The notes: generated by a model from the letters alone, not told the origin. Positions 36,725 to 45,505 are shown, numbered from the stretch's first letter. The stretch: DNA of 64,000 nucleotides from Pseudomonadota bacterium (GCA_008501585.1 QQUN01000050.1:1-64000), one strand, 5' to 3'. A program made the numbers and translations.

Positions 36725-38074
36725 TCACCCCGCGGCCGTTGCCGGCAAACGCACCAGCACCCGCAAGCCACGCCCCGAGGCCGGCGTCTCCAGCGTGACC
36801 GATCCGCGGTGCGCCACCACGATTTCCCGGACAATGGCCAGGCCGAGCCCGATACCGCTGCCGGCACTGCCCGGCGTGCGATAGAAACGGCCAAAGACAC
36901 GCTCCCGCTCGTCGGGCGCGATCCCGGGGCCGTCATCTTCAACTGTCAGGAACACCGCATCGGCATGCGGTGCGCAATGCAGGTTCACCCGCCCGCCCGC
37001 CGGCGCGTACTTGAGCGCGTTGTCCATGAGATTGGCGATCAGCTCACGGAGCAGCGTGCCATCGCCCGCCACCGTGGCGGGGCTGCGGTGCACGCCAAGG
37101 TCGATCTGTTTGTGATCGGCCACCACCAGCCAGTCGTCGAGCATGTCATCGATCAGCGGCGCGAGGTCCACCGGCCGGCCGTCCAGCCGCAAACGCTCGC
37201 CGGCCTCGGCGCGCGCCAGTGCCAGCAGCTGGTTGGCCAGGCGGGTCACGCGGCGTGTGGCCTGGCTCACATGCGCCAGTTGCGCCGGTTCAGGATGGGA
37301 GCCGAGCAGCTCCACCTGCATCTGCAGGTTGGCCAGCGGCGTGCGCAGTTGATGCGCGGCATTCTGCAGAAAGCTCCCTTGCTGTTCGCGTGCCGCGGCC
37401 AGGCGCGCCAGCAGCGTATTGAGCGCATGCACCAGGGCACGCAATTCCAGCGGCACACTCGCCGGATCCACGGCGGACAGGTCATCGCCCGTGCGCTGGG
37501 CCAGGCGCGCACTCAGCCGGGCCAGCGGTGCCAGGCCCGAGGGAATCGCGAAGCGGACGATCGCCGCCGCGGCCACGCCCACTGCCACCAGGGCAAAGCC
37601 AAAGCCGAGCAGCAACTGCTGGAGTGCCGCACGACGTTTGCCCAGGGTTTCCGCCACCGTCACATGGAAGCCCTGCCCCGCCACCGAGCGGTGCAGGCGC
37701 ACACCGCGAATGGCGCCGTCGCGATAGTGCACGTCGTAGTAAACGGGCGCAGCGTCGATGGCCATCGTATCGGCCGACGGCAGGTCCCCGTCACCGGCAA
37801 TCAGCGCGCCATCGTCGCCGCGGACACGATAGAAAATGGTGTCGACCGAATCGGTGCGCAGCAAGGCCTCGCCACCGGCGGCCATGTCCATCACCAGGCC
37901 GCCCGCCTCGACACGGATACGATGCGCAACGCCGTCCGCCAGGTTCAGCAGGTTGGCGTCATACGCCGAACTGACCACATCGCTGGCGGCACGGTAGGCG
38001 AAGATCCCGCCGACCAGCGCGATCAAGGTCGGAAACAGCAGCGCGCGCAACAATCGCCGGTGGAGACTGGGCAT
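36725..38074 (-). CDS. Sensor histidine kinase, TctE/QseC-like
   Basis: The 449-aa membrane kinase has a first transmembrane helix at about 9-28, a periplasmic sensor of about 115 residues, a second helix at 153-174 (LLLGFGFALVAVGVAAAAIV) and HAMP. HisKA carries His241 in LQNAAHQLRTPLANL, and HATPase_c has LMDNALKYAPAGG, VEDDGPGIAPDERERVFGRF and GIGLGLAIVREIV. The first TM and loop resemble TctE-type sensors of tricarboxylates. I use ATG 38074; a GTG at 38128 would add 18 residues. The OmpR-type regulator lies upstream on the same strand. The symporter further upstream suggests organic acid as a signal (inference). Its stop abuts the stop of the GGDEF-EAL gene. Confidence 0.92.
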   Translation of the reverse strand: MPSLHRRLLRALLFPTLIALVGGIFAYRAASDVVSSAYDANLLNLADGVAHRIRVEAGGLVMDMAAGGEALLRTDSVDTIFYRVRGDDGALIAGDGDLPSADTMAIDAAPVYYDVHYRDGAIRGVRLHRSVAGQGFHVTVAETLGKRRAALQQLLLGFGFALVAVGVAAAAIVRFAIPSGLAPLARLSARLAQRTGDDLSAVDPASVPLELRALVHALNTLLARLAAAREQQGSFLQNAAHQLRTPLANLQMQVELLGSHPEPAQLAHVSQATRRVTRLANQLLALARAEAGERLRLDGRPVDLAPLIDDMLDDWLVVADHKQIDLGVHRSPATVAGDGTLLRELIANLMDNALKYAPAGGRVNLHCAPHADAVFLTVEDDGPGIAPDERERVFGRFYRTPGSAGSGIGLGLAIVREIVVAHRGSVTLETPASGRGLRVLVRLPATAAG

Positions 38075-38146
38075 CCCCGGACTCACCCGGCCATCATCGG
38101 CATGTTCCACAAGACGCCCGCCCGGCACCGGATCGCGGCATGTGTC

Positions 38147-38815
38147 TCAGTGCCTGACCGGCGCATCGGCTTCGCGTTGTTCGAGCCGGTAGCCAAACCC
38201 CCGCACGCTGCGGATCACCAGCCCGGCCACCTCCAGGCGCGGCCGCAGGCGGGAGATATAGACCTCCACCGCATTGGGCGAGCCGTCGGCCACCAGACGC
38301 TCTTTCGGCACGGTGCGCCCGGCTGCCTCGACCAGGGCCGCCAGCAATGCCCACTCGCGACCGGTCAGGGTCATCGGCTCGCCGAGCAGGGTCGCCTGGT
38401 GATCTTCGATGTCCATTTTCAGGGCCCCGAAGCTCAGTTCCGTGCGCGCCAGGTGTCCGACGCGGCGCGCCACCGCCCGCATCCGGGCCGACAGCTCGGA
38501 CAGTTCGAAGGGCTTGGCAAGATAGTCGTCGGCCCCGAGGTCGAGTCCGTAGATACGGTCAGACAGCGCATCGCGGGCAGTCACCAGGATCACCGCCACC
38601 GGCAGTTTGCTGGCGCGGATGCCACGGACCAGTTCATAGCCCGACAAGCCGGGCAAACCGACATCGATCAGCGCCATGTCGATGCCGCCGGCCGCCAGCC
38701 GATCATGCGCCGCCATGCCGTCGTCGAGCGCCTCCACGGCAATGCCCTGCGCCTGCAAATGGGTCGCCATGCCGTGCGACAGCTCCATATCGTCTTCGAC
38801 AATCAGTACGCGCAT
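38147..38815 (-). CDS. OmpR/PhoB-family response regulator, TctD-like
   Basis: The 222-aa regulator has a receiver (Asp8/Asp9, phosphoacceptor Asp51 in LIDVGLPGLSGYELVRGI, Lys in DDYLAKPFELSEL). A C-terminal winged helix follows (ALKMDIEDHQATLLGEPMTL, AVEVYISRLRPRLEVAGLVI, VRGFGYRL). The cognate kinase gene follows on the same strand. Both lie downstream of the symporter genes, separated from them by a strong terminator, so they have their own promoter in 38816-38906. Confidence 0.94.
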   Translation of the reverse strand: MRVLIVEDDMELSHGMATHLQAQGIAVEALDDGMAAHDRLAAGGIDMALIDVGLPGLSGYELVRGIRASKLPVAVILVTARDALSDRIYGLDLGADDYLAKPFELSELSARMRAVARRVGHLARTELSFGALKMDIEDHQATLLGEPMTLTGREWALLAALVEAAGRTVPKERLVADGSPNAVEVYISRLRPRLEVAGLVIRSVRGFGYRLEQREADAPVRH

Positions 38816-38906
38816 TCTGTCCTCTCACGCCGCACGCTGGCGGCACACGACAAAGTGTAATCCGACCGCACCGGCTGGCAAGCCCCCGCCCACCGGAGCG
38901 ACAAAG

Positions 38907-38934
38907 AAAAACTCCCGCCGCAGCGGGAGTTTTT
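38907..38934 (-). terminator. Rho-independent terminator after symporter gene
   Basis: AAAAACTCCCGC pairs with GCGGGAGTTTTT around a 4-base loop. Read on the minus strand the GC stem is followed by TTTTTC, a standard terminator 22 bases past the symporter stop. Confidence 0.9.
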
Positions 38935-38955
38935 CGGGACAACACACCGGGCAGA

Positions 38956-40737
38956 TCAGTGACCGGTTGCAGCGCCTGCACCGCGCGGCGTGCGGATGTC
39001 TTCCACCAGGTGCTGGATATGTTCCGGGCACGGGGCAGTGACTTTCGACACGATGAAGGCCACGGCCATGTTCAGGACCGCGCCAACCGAACCGATACCT
39101 TCCGGCGAGATGCCGAACAGCCAGTTCGCCGGGATGTTCTCCGCCATCGGCGTAATGAAGATCCCCTTGAAGTACAGGATGTAGCAGAAGGTGAAGATCA
39201 GGCCCGTCAGCATGCCGGCGATCGCGCCTTCCTTGTTCATCGTCTTGGAGAAGATCCCCAGGAGGATGGTCGGGAACAGCGAGGCGCAGGCCAGACCGAA
39301 GGCGAAGGCCACCACCTGGGCCACGAAGCCCGGCGGGTTGTAGCCGAGGTAACCGGCCACGCACACTGCCACCGCCGCGGCCAGACGGCCGGCCAGCAGT
39401 TCGGCCTTCTCGGACAGATCCGGCGTCAGGATGCCCTTCATCAGGTCATGCGAGATGGCGGCGGAGATCACCAGCAGCAGACCGGCTGCGGTCGACAGTG
39501 CGGCAGCGATACCACCGGCGGCCACCAGGGCGATCACCCAGTCGGGCAGCTTGGCGATTTCCGGGTTGGCCAGCACCATGATGTCGCGGTCAACCGTCAG
39601 CTCGTTGCCTTTCCAGCCAGCCGCTTCGGCCTTGGCCATGAAGTCGGCGTCCTTGGACTTGTCGTTGTAGTACTGGATGCGGCCGTCGCCGTTCTTGTCT
39701 TCGAACTTGATCAGCTTGGTTGCTTCCCAGCGCTTCATCCAGTCCGGACGGGCTTCGTAGCTCAGCGCCGATTCCGGTGCGAACACCTCGCCGCTCAGCA
39801 CGCCCGGGGTCACCGTGGAGTGCAGGTTGTAGCGGGCCATGGCGCCAACGGCCGGTGCCGTGGTGTAGAGGATGGAGATGAACACCAGCGCCCAGCCAGC
39901 GGACGAACGGGCGTCCTTGACCTTCGGCACGGTGAAGAAGCGCACGATCACGTGGGGCAGACCGGCAGTACCGGCCATCAGCGCGAAGGTGATGGCAATG
40001 ACGTCGATATACGACTTGTTGCCCGAGGTGTATTCCTGGAAGCCCAGGTCATGCACCACCATGTCGAGTTTGGCCAGGAACGGCTCGCCCGAGGCCACCG
40101 ACCCGCCCAGACCCAGTTGCGGGAAGACGTTGCCGGTCAGGTTCAGCGAAATGAAGATCGCCGGCACCATGTAGGCGAAGATCAGCACGCAGTACTGCGC
40201 CACCTGGGTGTAGGTCACGCCCTTCATGCCGCCGAGCACGGCGTAGAAGAACACCAGACCCATACCGACGAGCAGACCGGTGACGATATCGACCTCCAGG
40301 AAGCGGGAGAACACGATACCGACGCCACGCATCTGGCCGGCCACGTAGGTGAAGGAGATGAAGATCAGGCAGATCACCGCCACCAGACGCGCACCGTTCG
40401 AGTAATAACGGTCGCCGATGAACTGCGGCACGGTGAACTTGCCGAACTTGCGAAGGTAGGGGGCGAGCAGCACGGCGAGCAGCACATAGCCGCCGGTCCA
40501 GCCCATCAGGTACACCGAGCCACCGTAGCCAAGGAAGGCGATCAGGCCGGCCATGGAGATGAAGGACGCAGCGGACATCCAGTCAGCGGCCGTTGCCATG
40601 CCGTTGACCACCGGGTGCACACCGCCGCCGGCGACGTAGAAGTCGCTGGTGCTGCCGGCGCGGGCCCAGATCGCCACCCCGATGTAGAGCGCGAAGGACA
40701 GGCCGACGACGATAAAGGTAAGCGTTTTAAGATCCAT
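38956..40737 (-). CDS. Sodium:solute symporter, VC_2705/ActP-like large subunit
   Basis: The 593-aa SSS-family membrane protein has about 13 hydrophobic helices (LTFIVVGLSFALYIGVAIWA at the N-terminus, GGGVHPVVNGMATAADWMSA, ASFISMAGLIAFLGYGGSVY). It belongs with the cation/acetate symporters, and pairing with a DUF4212 small subunit places it in the VC_2705 type. An extra hydrophilic loop at about residues 310-400 contains DKNGDGRIQYYN (347-358), which matches an EF-hand calcium loop except at position 12. The likely substrate is acetate or another short monocarboxylate (family inference). Transcription ends at 38907-38934, before the two-component genes. Confidence 0.92.
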   Translation of the reverse strand: MDLKTLTFIVVGLSFALYIGVAIWARAGSTSDFYVAGGGVHPVVNGMATAADWMSAASFISMAGLIAFLGYGGSVYLMGWTGGYVLLAVLLAPYLRKFGKFTVPQFIGDRYYSNGARLVAVICLIFISFTYVAGQMRGVGIVFSRFLEVDIVTGLLVGMGLVFFYAVLGGMKGVTYTQVAQYCVLIFAYMVPAIFISLNLTGNVFPQLGLGGSVASGEPFLAKLDMVVHDLGFQEYTSGNKSYIDVIAITFALMAGTAGLPHVIVRFFTVPKVKDARSSAGWALVFISILYTTAPAVGAMARYNLHSTVTPGVLSGEVFAPESALSYEARPDWMKRWEATKLIKFEDKNGDGRIQYYNDKSKDADFMAKAEAAGWKGNELTVDRDIMVLANPEIAKLPDWVIALVAAGGIAAALSTAAGLLLVISAAISHDLMKGILTPDLSEKAELLAGRLAAAVAVCVAGYLGYNPPGFVAQVVAFAFGLACASLFPTILLGIFSKTMNKEGAIAGMLTGLIFTFCYILYFKGIFITPMAENIPANWLFGISPEGIGSVGAVLNMAVAFIVSKVTAPCPEHIQHLVEDIRTPRGAGAATGH

Positions 40738-40749
40738 CTCTCGTACCCC

Positions 40750-41016
40750 TTAGTCTTCGTGAACGTCGTGATCGCGGTCGATCTTGTTCATGCGAGCCGC
40801 GTACCAGAAGATCAGGATCAAAAATGCGTAGATCGAGCCTTGCTGGGCAAACCAGAAGCCCAGCGGATAGCCGCCCAGGTGGATGCTGTCGAGCGCCGGC
40901 TGCAGAATGATGCCGAAGCCGAACGACACGACGAACCACAGGACGAGGATTACCGTCAGCAACCCGAGGGTTGCCTTCCAGTAAGCGTCGCCTGATTTCT
41001 TATCAGGGGATGTCAT
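40750..41016 (-). CDS. DUF4212 small subunit of sodium:solute symporter
   Basis: The 88-aa membrane protein has two helices, about 16-38 (TLGLLTVILVLWFVVSFGFG) and 52-70 (FWFAQQGSIYAFLILIFWYA), with the conserved GGYPLGFWFAQQGS between them. This is the DUF4212 family (distinct from YjcH/DUF485), found next to VC_2705-type symporters. ATG follows GAGGAGACAACACA. It starts the operon 12 bases before the large subunit gene. It probably assembles with or targets the symporter. Confidence 0.93.
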   Translation of the reverse strand: MTSPDKKSGDAYWKATLGLLTVILVLWFVVSFGFGIILQPALDSIHLGGYPLGFWFAQQGSIYAFLILIFWYAARMNKIDRDHDVHED

Positions 41017-41201
41017 TGTGTTGTCTCCTCACGAAGTCTCTTGAGCGCACATGCGGTGCACGCGCTGGCAGCATTTAAGTCCCGGGCACTTACGCGATGC
41101 TTGCTCGAAGCTTACGATTTACTGAATGCACGCACGACGCGCCGCGCGGCGTGACAAAACCCTTTTCGGTACCATGAGCACCTGACCACCGGAAACCCAT
41201 C

Positions 41202-41834
41202 ATGTCCGACGACTGTCATCACGCCCCCGCGCCGCGCCGCGGCATCGGCATCGCCCGCGAGGGTGACTTCGACCCCGTCGCCTTCGAAAAGGCCGTCGGC
41301 GATCTGCTGCGCGCCTGCGGCGTCTCGACGGACGGCCCGCACACCGGCCGCACCGTCCAGCGCGTGCGCGAACTGTGGCAAAAACGCCTGCTCGGCGGCT
41401 ACGAACTCGACCCCGCCGATGCGCTTGGCGACGGCTTCGACGACCCGCGCCGCGACATGGTCGTGGTGCGCGGCATCGCGGTGCACGGCATCTGCCCGCA
41501 CCACCTCGTCCCCTTCCGCGGGGTGGCCCATGTGGCCTACCTGCCCGGCGGGCGCCTGCACGGCTTTGGCCGCATCGCACGCATGGTCGATGCCATCGGC
41601 CACCGCTTCACCTATCAAGAGTGGATGACCCGCGACATCGCCGAGGTGCTGGTCCGGCACGGCCAGGCCGCCGGCGCCGCCTGCCTGATCGAGGCCGAAC
41701 AACTGTGCCTGCTGCTGGGCGAAGACCGCCGCGGCGACGAACGCGTCATCACCCAGGCCTTTGCCGGCAGTTTCGAGACCGACCTGCAGGCCCGTAACGA
41801 ATTCCTGCGTGCCATCGGCCCAAGCGCCCTCTGA
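41202..41834 (+). CDS. GTP cyclohydrolase I family protein (FolE-like, divergent)
   Basis: The 210-aa protein has the GTP cyclohydrolase I fold signatures GRTVQRVRELWQKRLLGGYE, GICPHHLVPFRGVAHVAYLP (zinc Cys98 and His101, catalytic His100), GFGRIARMVDAIGHRFTYQE and EAEQLCLLLGED (zinc Cys169). Canonical enzymes have His at the place of Gln167 (the His179 of E. coli FolE) and CEHH where this has CPHH. It may therefore be a specialised paralogue and not the housekeeping enzyme of folate synthesis. It leads a run of six plus-strand genes with tiny gaps or overlaps. Confidence 0.85.
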   Translation: MSDDCHHAPAPRRGIGIAREGDFDPVAFEKAVGDLLRACGVSTDGPHTGRTVQRVRELWQKRLLGGYELDPADALGDGFDDPRRDMVVVRGIAVHGICPHHLVPFRGVAHVAYLPGGRLHGFGRIARMVDAIGHRFTYQEWMTRDIAEVLVRHGQAAGAACLIEAEQLCLLLGEDRRGDERVITQAFAGSFETDLQARNEFLRAIGPSAL

Positions 41835-41842
41835 CCCCAACC

Positions 41843-43045
41843 ATGCGCCCCCTTCGGCCCGCCGCCGTCCTGCTGGCCCTTCTCGTGCTGGCCGGCTGCC
41901 AGAGCACCCCTTACGAGTCGCGGCCCTCGCCCAGCCTGCCGCCCGAGGTCACCCTGCCGGGCCAGCCAAGCCCGGCGCCGGTCATCAGCGCCCCCTCGGT
42001 TCCGATCACGCCCACGCCGACGCCACCGATGCCGGCCGCAAGCCGCCAGGCCATCGACCTCCTGCCCGGTGGCATCGCCGACCGCGCCGGCTGGGCGCGC
42101 GACATCGACACCGCGCTCGACCACCTCGGCATCCCCCGCAGCGCCGACAACCTCTGCGCCGCCATGGCGGTGATCGAACAGGAGTCCACCTGGCAGGCCG
42201 ACCCGGTCGTGGCCGGCCTGCCGCGCATCGTGCGCCGCGAGATCGACAGCCGCGCCAAACGCTACGGCATTCCCCAGGTGGTGGTCAGCGCCGCGCTCGA
42301 AAAGACCTCGCCCGACGGGCGAAGCTACGCCAAACGCATCGCCGCGCTGCGCACCGAAAAGCAGATGAACACCCTGTTCGAGGACATGCTCTCCGAACTG
42401 CCGCTGGGCAAGACCCTGCTCTCCGGCTTCAACCCCATCCGCACCGGCGGCCCCATGCAGGTCAGTATCGCCTTCGCCGAAGACCACCTCGACCGCCGCC
42501 GCTACCCCTACCCGCGCAGCGGCAGCGTGCGCCATGAGGTATTCACCCGCCGCGGCGGCCTGTACTTCGGCATCGCCAACCTGCTCGACTACCCTGCCGA
42601 CTACCCGCACCCGCGCTACCGCTTCGCCGACTTCAATGCCGGCCGGTACAGCAGCCGCAACGCCGCCTTCCAGGCCGCCATCAGCCGCGTCTCGGGCCGC
42701 AAGCTCGCCCCCGATGGCGACCTCCTGCGCTATCGCGGCAGCACCCCGAGCAGCGATGTCAGCGCCACCGAAGCCGCCCTGCGCACCCTCGCCGGCCGCC
42801 TGCACCTGAGCACGCGCCAGATCCGCGACGACCTTGAACACGAAAAATCGGCCGATTTCAGCCACACCCGCCTCTACGGCCGCCTCTGGCAACTGGCCGA
42901 GCGCCAGGCCGGGCGCGCCCTGCCGCGCGAGCAGATGCCCGACATCCTGCTCCAGAGCCCGAAAATCCAGCGCAAACTCACCACCGCCTGGTTCGCCAAG
43001 CGTGTCGAGTGGCGCTACGACCGCTGCCTGGCACGCGAGCGCTGA
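41843..43045 (+). CDS. DUF1615 family lipoprotein
   Basis: The 400-aa exported protein has a lipobox LAGC (LLALLVLAGC) and a Pro-rich linker to about residue 65, followed by the DUF1615 body. Typical segments are WARDIDTALDHLGIPRSADN, CAAMAVIEQESTWQADP, NPIRTGGPMQVSIAFAEDH and RHEVFTRRGGLYFGIANLLD. EQESTWQADP is suggestive of the lysozyme-like fold with a Glu, so a peptidoglycan role is possible but unproven. It begins 8 bases after the FolE-like gene and its TGA overlaps the next ATG. Confidence 0.88.
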   Translation: MRPLRPAAVLLALLVLAGCQSTPYESRPSPSLPPEVTLPGQPSPAPVISAPSVPITPTPTPPMPAASRQAIDLLPGGIADRAGWARDIDTALDHLGIPRSADNLCAAMAVIEQESTWQADPVVAGLPRIVRREIDSRAKRYGIPQVVVSAALEKTSPDGRSYAKRIAALRTEKQMNTLFEDMLSELPLGKTLLSGFNPIRTGGPMQVSIAFAEDHLDRRRYPYPRSGSVRHEVFTRRGGLYFGIANLLDYPADYPHPRYRFADFNAGRYSSRNAAFQAAISRVSGRKLAPDGDLLRYRGSTPSSDVSATEAALRTLAGRLHLSTRQIRDDLEHEKSADFSHTRLYGRLWQLAERQAGRALPREQMPDILLQSPKIQRKLTTAWFAKRVEWRYDRCLARER

Positions 43046-43950
43046 TGCAACTGTTCTACGCCGACCACTTCGTCCTGCCGCTGCCACCCGGGCACCGCTT
43101 CCCGATGGCCAAGTACAGCCGCCTGCGCGAACGCCTGATGGCCAGCGGGCAGTTCGAGGCGACCGATTTCTGCGTGCCCGAGGCCGCCGACGACACCGCC
43201 CTGCTGCGCGCCCACAGCGCCGACTATCTCCAGCGGGTGGTCAACGGCACGCTGACCGAGGCCGAGCAACGGCGCATCGGCTTTCCGTGGACGCCCGAGA
43301 TGGTCGAGCGCTCGCGTCGCTCGGCCGGCGCCACGCTGGCCGCCTGCCGCAGTGCGCTCGACGCCCGCTGCGCGGCCAATATGGCGGGCGGCACCCACCA
43401 CGCGCATCGTGACTTCGGTTCCGGCTTCTGTGTATTCAATGACGCCGCCGTGGCCGCGCTGGCCATGCGCGCCGAAGGCCGCGCCGGGCGGATCGCCATC
43501 ATCGACTGCGACGTGCACCAGGGCGACGGCACCGCCGCCATCCTGGCCGGCACGCCCGAGGTGTTCACGCTCAGCCTGCACGGCGACAAGAACTTCCCGT
43601 TCCGCAAGACCGTCTCCGACCGCGACATCGCCCTGCCCGACGGCACCGGCGACGCCGACTATCTGGCCGCCCTCGTCCCGGCGCTTGACCATGTGTTCAC
43701 CCACTTCCGGCCCGAGCTGGTGATTTATCTTGCCGGCGCCGACCCCTTCGAGGGCGACCGCCTCGGCCGCCTGTCCCTGAGCTTCGATGGCCTCGCCCAA
43801 CGCGACGCCCTGGTGCTCGGCATGTGCCGCAGCCTGCGCATTCCCGTTGCCATCGCCATGGCCGGTGGCTATGGTCATGACATCGACGACACCGTCGCCA
43901 TCCACGCCACCACCCTACTCACAGCCGCCCGGCTGTTCCGGAGCCCCTGA
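43045..43950 (+). CDS. Histone deacetylase family protein
   Basis: The 301-aa arginase-fold zinc amidohydrolase keeps all the expected active-site parts. These are the His pair in AGGTHHAHRDFGSGFCVFND, the zinc ligands in IIDCDVHQGDGTA, the third zinc Asp in YLAGADPFEGDRLGRLSLSF, and the Tyr in AMAGGYGHDID. Bacterial members deacetylate acetyl-CoA synthetase (AcuC), acetylpolyamines or other small amides. With no acs or polyamine gene nearby the substrate is open. The ATG overlaps the previous stop (TGATG), as does its own stop with the next gene. Confidence 0.93.
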   Translation: MQLFYADHFVLPLPPGHRFPMAKYSRLRERLMASGQFEATDFCVPEAADDTALLRAHSADYLQRVVNGTLTEAEQRRIGFPWTPEMVERSRRSAGATLAACRSALDARCAANMAGGTHHAHRDFGSGFCVFNDAAVAALAMRAEGRAGRIAIIDCDVHQGDGTAAILAGTPEVFTLSLHGDKNFPFRKTVSDRDIALPDGTGDADYLAALVPALDHVFTHFRPELVIYLAGADPFEGDRLGRLSLSFDGLAQRDALVLGMCRSLRIPVAIAMAGGYGHDIDDTVAIHATTLLTAARLFRSP

Positions 43951-44702
43951 TGCAAGAAGAATCCCGTATCGCGCTGTTGATCGACGCCGACAACTGCCCC
44001 GCCAGCAAGATCGAACTGATGCTCGACGAGCTGGCCAAGTACGGCGTCACCAACATCCGCCGCGCCTACGGCAACTGGAAGAGCCCCAGCCTCAATGGCT
44101 GGGCCGACAAGGTGCATGAGTTCGCCATCCAGCCGGTGCAGCAGTTCGCCTACACCAAGGGCAAGAACGCCACCGACTCGGCCATGATCATCGACGCCAT
44201 GGACCTGCTCTACACCCAGCGCCTCGACGGCTTCTGCCTGGCCTCGTCCGATTCCGACTTCACCCCGCTGGTGATGCGCATCCGCGCCAATGGCCTCAAG
44301 GTCTATGGCTTCGGCGAAAAAAAGACGCCGATGCCCTTCGTCAATGCCTGCTCGCGCTTTCTCTACCTCGAAAACCTGATCACCGAATCCCCCGACGACG
44401 CGGCCGCCCCTTCGGCCAAGCCCGAGCGCGTCAGCGGCAAGGCCCTGCGCGGCGACTCGCGCATCACCAGCCTGCTGCGCAACGCGGTCGAAGCCTGCGT
44501 CGGCGAGGAAGACAGCTGGGCCAGCCTGTCTTCGGTCGGCTCGCACATCAGCAACCAGACCCCGTTCGACCCGCGCAACTACGGCTACAAGAAACTCGGC
44601 GACCTGATCGAAGCCACCGGCCTGTTCGACACCGAACGGCGCGGCAGCCACCTCTACCTGCGCGACAAGCGCAGCAAGGGCAAGGGCAGCGCCGCCGCGT
44701 GA
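43950..44702 (+). CDS. NYN domain and OST-HTH (LOTUS) protein
   Basis: The 250-aa protein has an N-terminal NYN/PIN-like nuclease domain (about 5-145) with acidic residues in ALLIDADNCPASKIELML, KNATDSAMIIDAMDLLYTQ and FCLASSDSDFTPLVMRIRA. A C-terminal OST-HTH/LOTUS RNA-binding module follows (about 165-240, ITSLLRNAVEACVGEEDSWA, YKKLGDLIEATGLFDTER). The combination points to an RNA-directed nuclease, like MARF1-type proteins in eukaryotes. Starts and stops overlap with both neighbours, so it is cotranscribed with the deacetylase and the DUF429 gene. RNA targets are unknown. Confidence 0.92.
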   Translation: MQEESRIALLIDADNCPASKIELMLDELAKYGVTNIRRAYGNWKSPSLNGWADKVHEFAIQPVQQFAYTKGKNATDSAMIIDAMDLLYTQRLDGFCLASSDSDFTPLVMRIRANGLKVYGFGEKKTPMPFVNACSRFLYLENLITESPDDAAAPSAKPERVSGKALRGDSRITSLLRNAVEACVGEEDSWASLSSVGSHISNQTPFDPRNYGYKKLGDLIEATGLFDTERRGSHLYLRDKRSKGKGSAAA

Positions 44703-45505
44703 GCGCGCTGTTCGGCGTCGACTTCAGCTCGGCACCACGCCCGGCCAAGCCGATCGCCGTCGCGCACGGCCATGTGGACGGCGGCGTCGTCCATCTCGAG
44801 CGCCTCGCCGCGCTGCCCGACTGGCCGGGCTTCGAGGCCCTGCTGCACACCCCCGGCCCCTGGCTGGGCGCCTTCGATTTCCCCTTTGGCCTGCCGCGCG
44901 AGGGCATTGCCGCCCTGGGCTGGCCGGCCACCGGCTGGGCCGCGCTGGTGCGCCATGTGGCCACGCTCGACAAAACCACCTTTCGCGCCGCGCTCGACGC
45001 CGACCGCCAGCGCCGCCCCATGGGCGCACGCTACCCGCACCGGCGCACCGACCACGCGGCCCGCTCGCACAGCCCGATGAAGCTGGTGAACCCGCCCGTC
45101 GGGCTGATGTTCTTCGAAGGCGCCCCGCGCCTGCTCGCCGCCGACTGCACCCTGCCCGGACTGCATGCGGGCGACCCGGCACGCCTCGCCGTCGAGGCCT
45201 ATCCCGGCCAGCTCGCCCGCCGGATCACCGCCGCCTCGTACAAAAGCGACACCCCCGCCAAACAGACCGCCGCACGGCGCGCCGCCCGCCACGCCATCGT
45301 CGCCGCGTTGTCCGCCGGCGTGGCCGGCCTGCCGCTGGCGCTCACCCCGTCACAGCACGCGCAACTGGTCGACGACCCCCGCGGCGACTGGCTCGACGCC
45401 GTCCTGGCGCTGATGCAGGCCGCCGGCTGCGCGCAACAGGGTGCGCCACGCTTCGGCGCCCCGTGCGATGCCGACCCGCTCGAAGGCTGGATCGCCACCG
45501 TCTGA
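44699..45505 (+). CDS. DUF429 family protein (RNase H-like fold)
   Basis: The 268-aa protein starts at GTG 44699, inside the end of the NYN gene. Its beginning SALFGVDFSSAPRPAKPIAV has the first strand and Asp of a predicted RNase H-like nuclease fold. Further acidic residues occur in AFDFPFGLP, VEAYPGQLARRI and DPRGDWLDAVLALMQA. DUF429 members are predicted nucleases without a known substrate. Neighbouring a NYN/LOTUS gene supports a nucleic-acid role (inference). Confidence 0.82.
   Translation: MSALFGVDFSSAPRPAKPIAVAHGHVDGGVVHLERLAALPDWPGFEALLHTPGPWLGAFDFPFGLPREGIAALGWPATGWAALVRHVATLDKTTFRAALDADRQRRPMGARYPHRRTDHAARSHSPMKLVNPPVGLMFFEGAPRLLAADCTLPGLHAGDPARLAVEAYPGQLARRITAASYKSDTPAKQTAARRAARHAIVAALSAGVAGLPLALTPSQHAQLVDDPRGDWLDAVLALMQAAGCAQQGAPRFGAPCDADPLEGWIATV

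Noticed and set aside
38347..40995. An 882-codon open frame on the plus strand
   Set aside because: It is antisense to the symporter and response regulator genes. The translation is His/Gln/Arg/Gly-rich without domain signatures and follows from the codon bias of the real genes.
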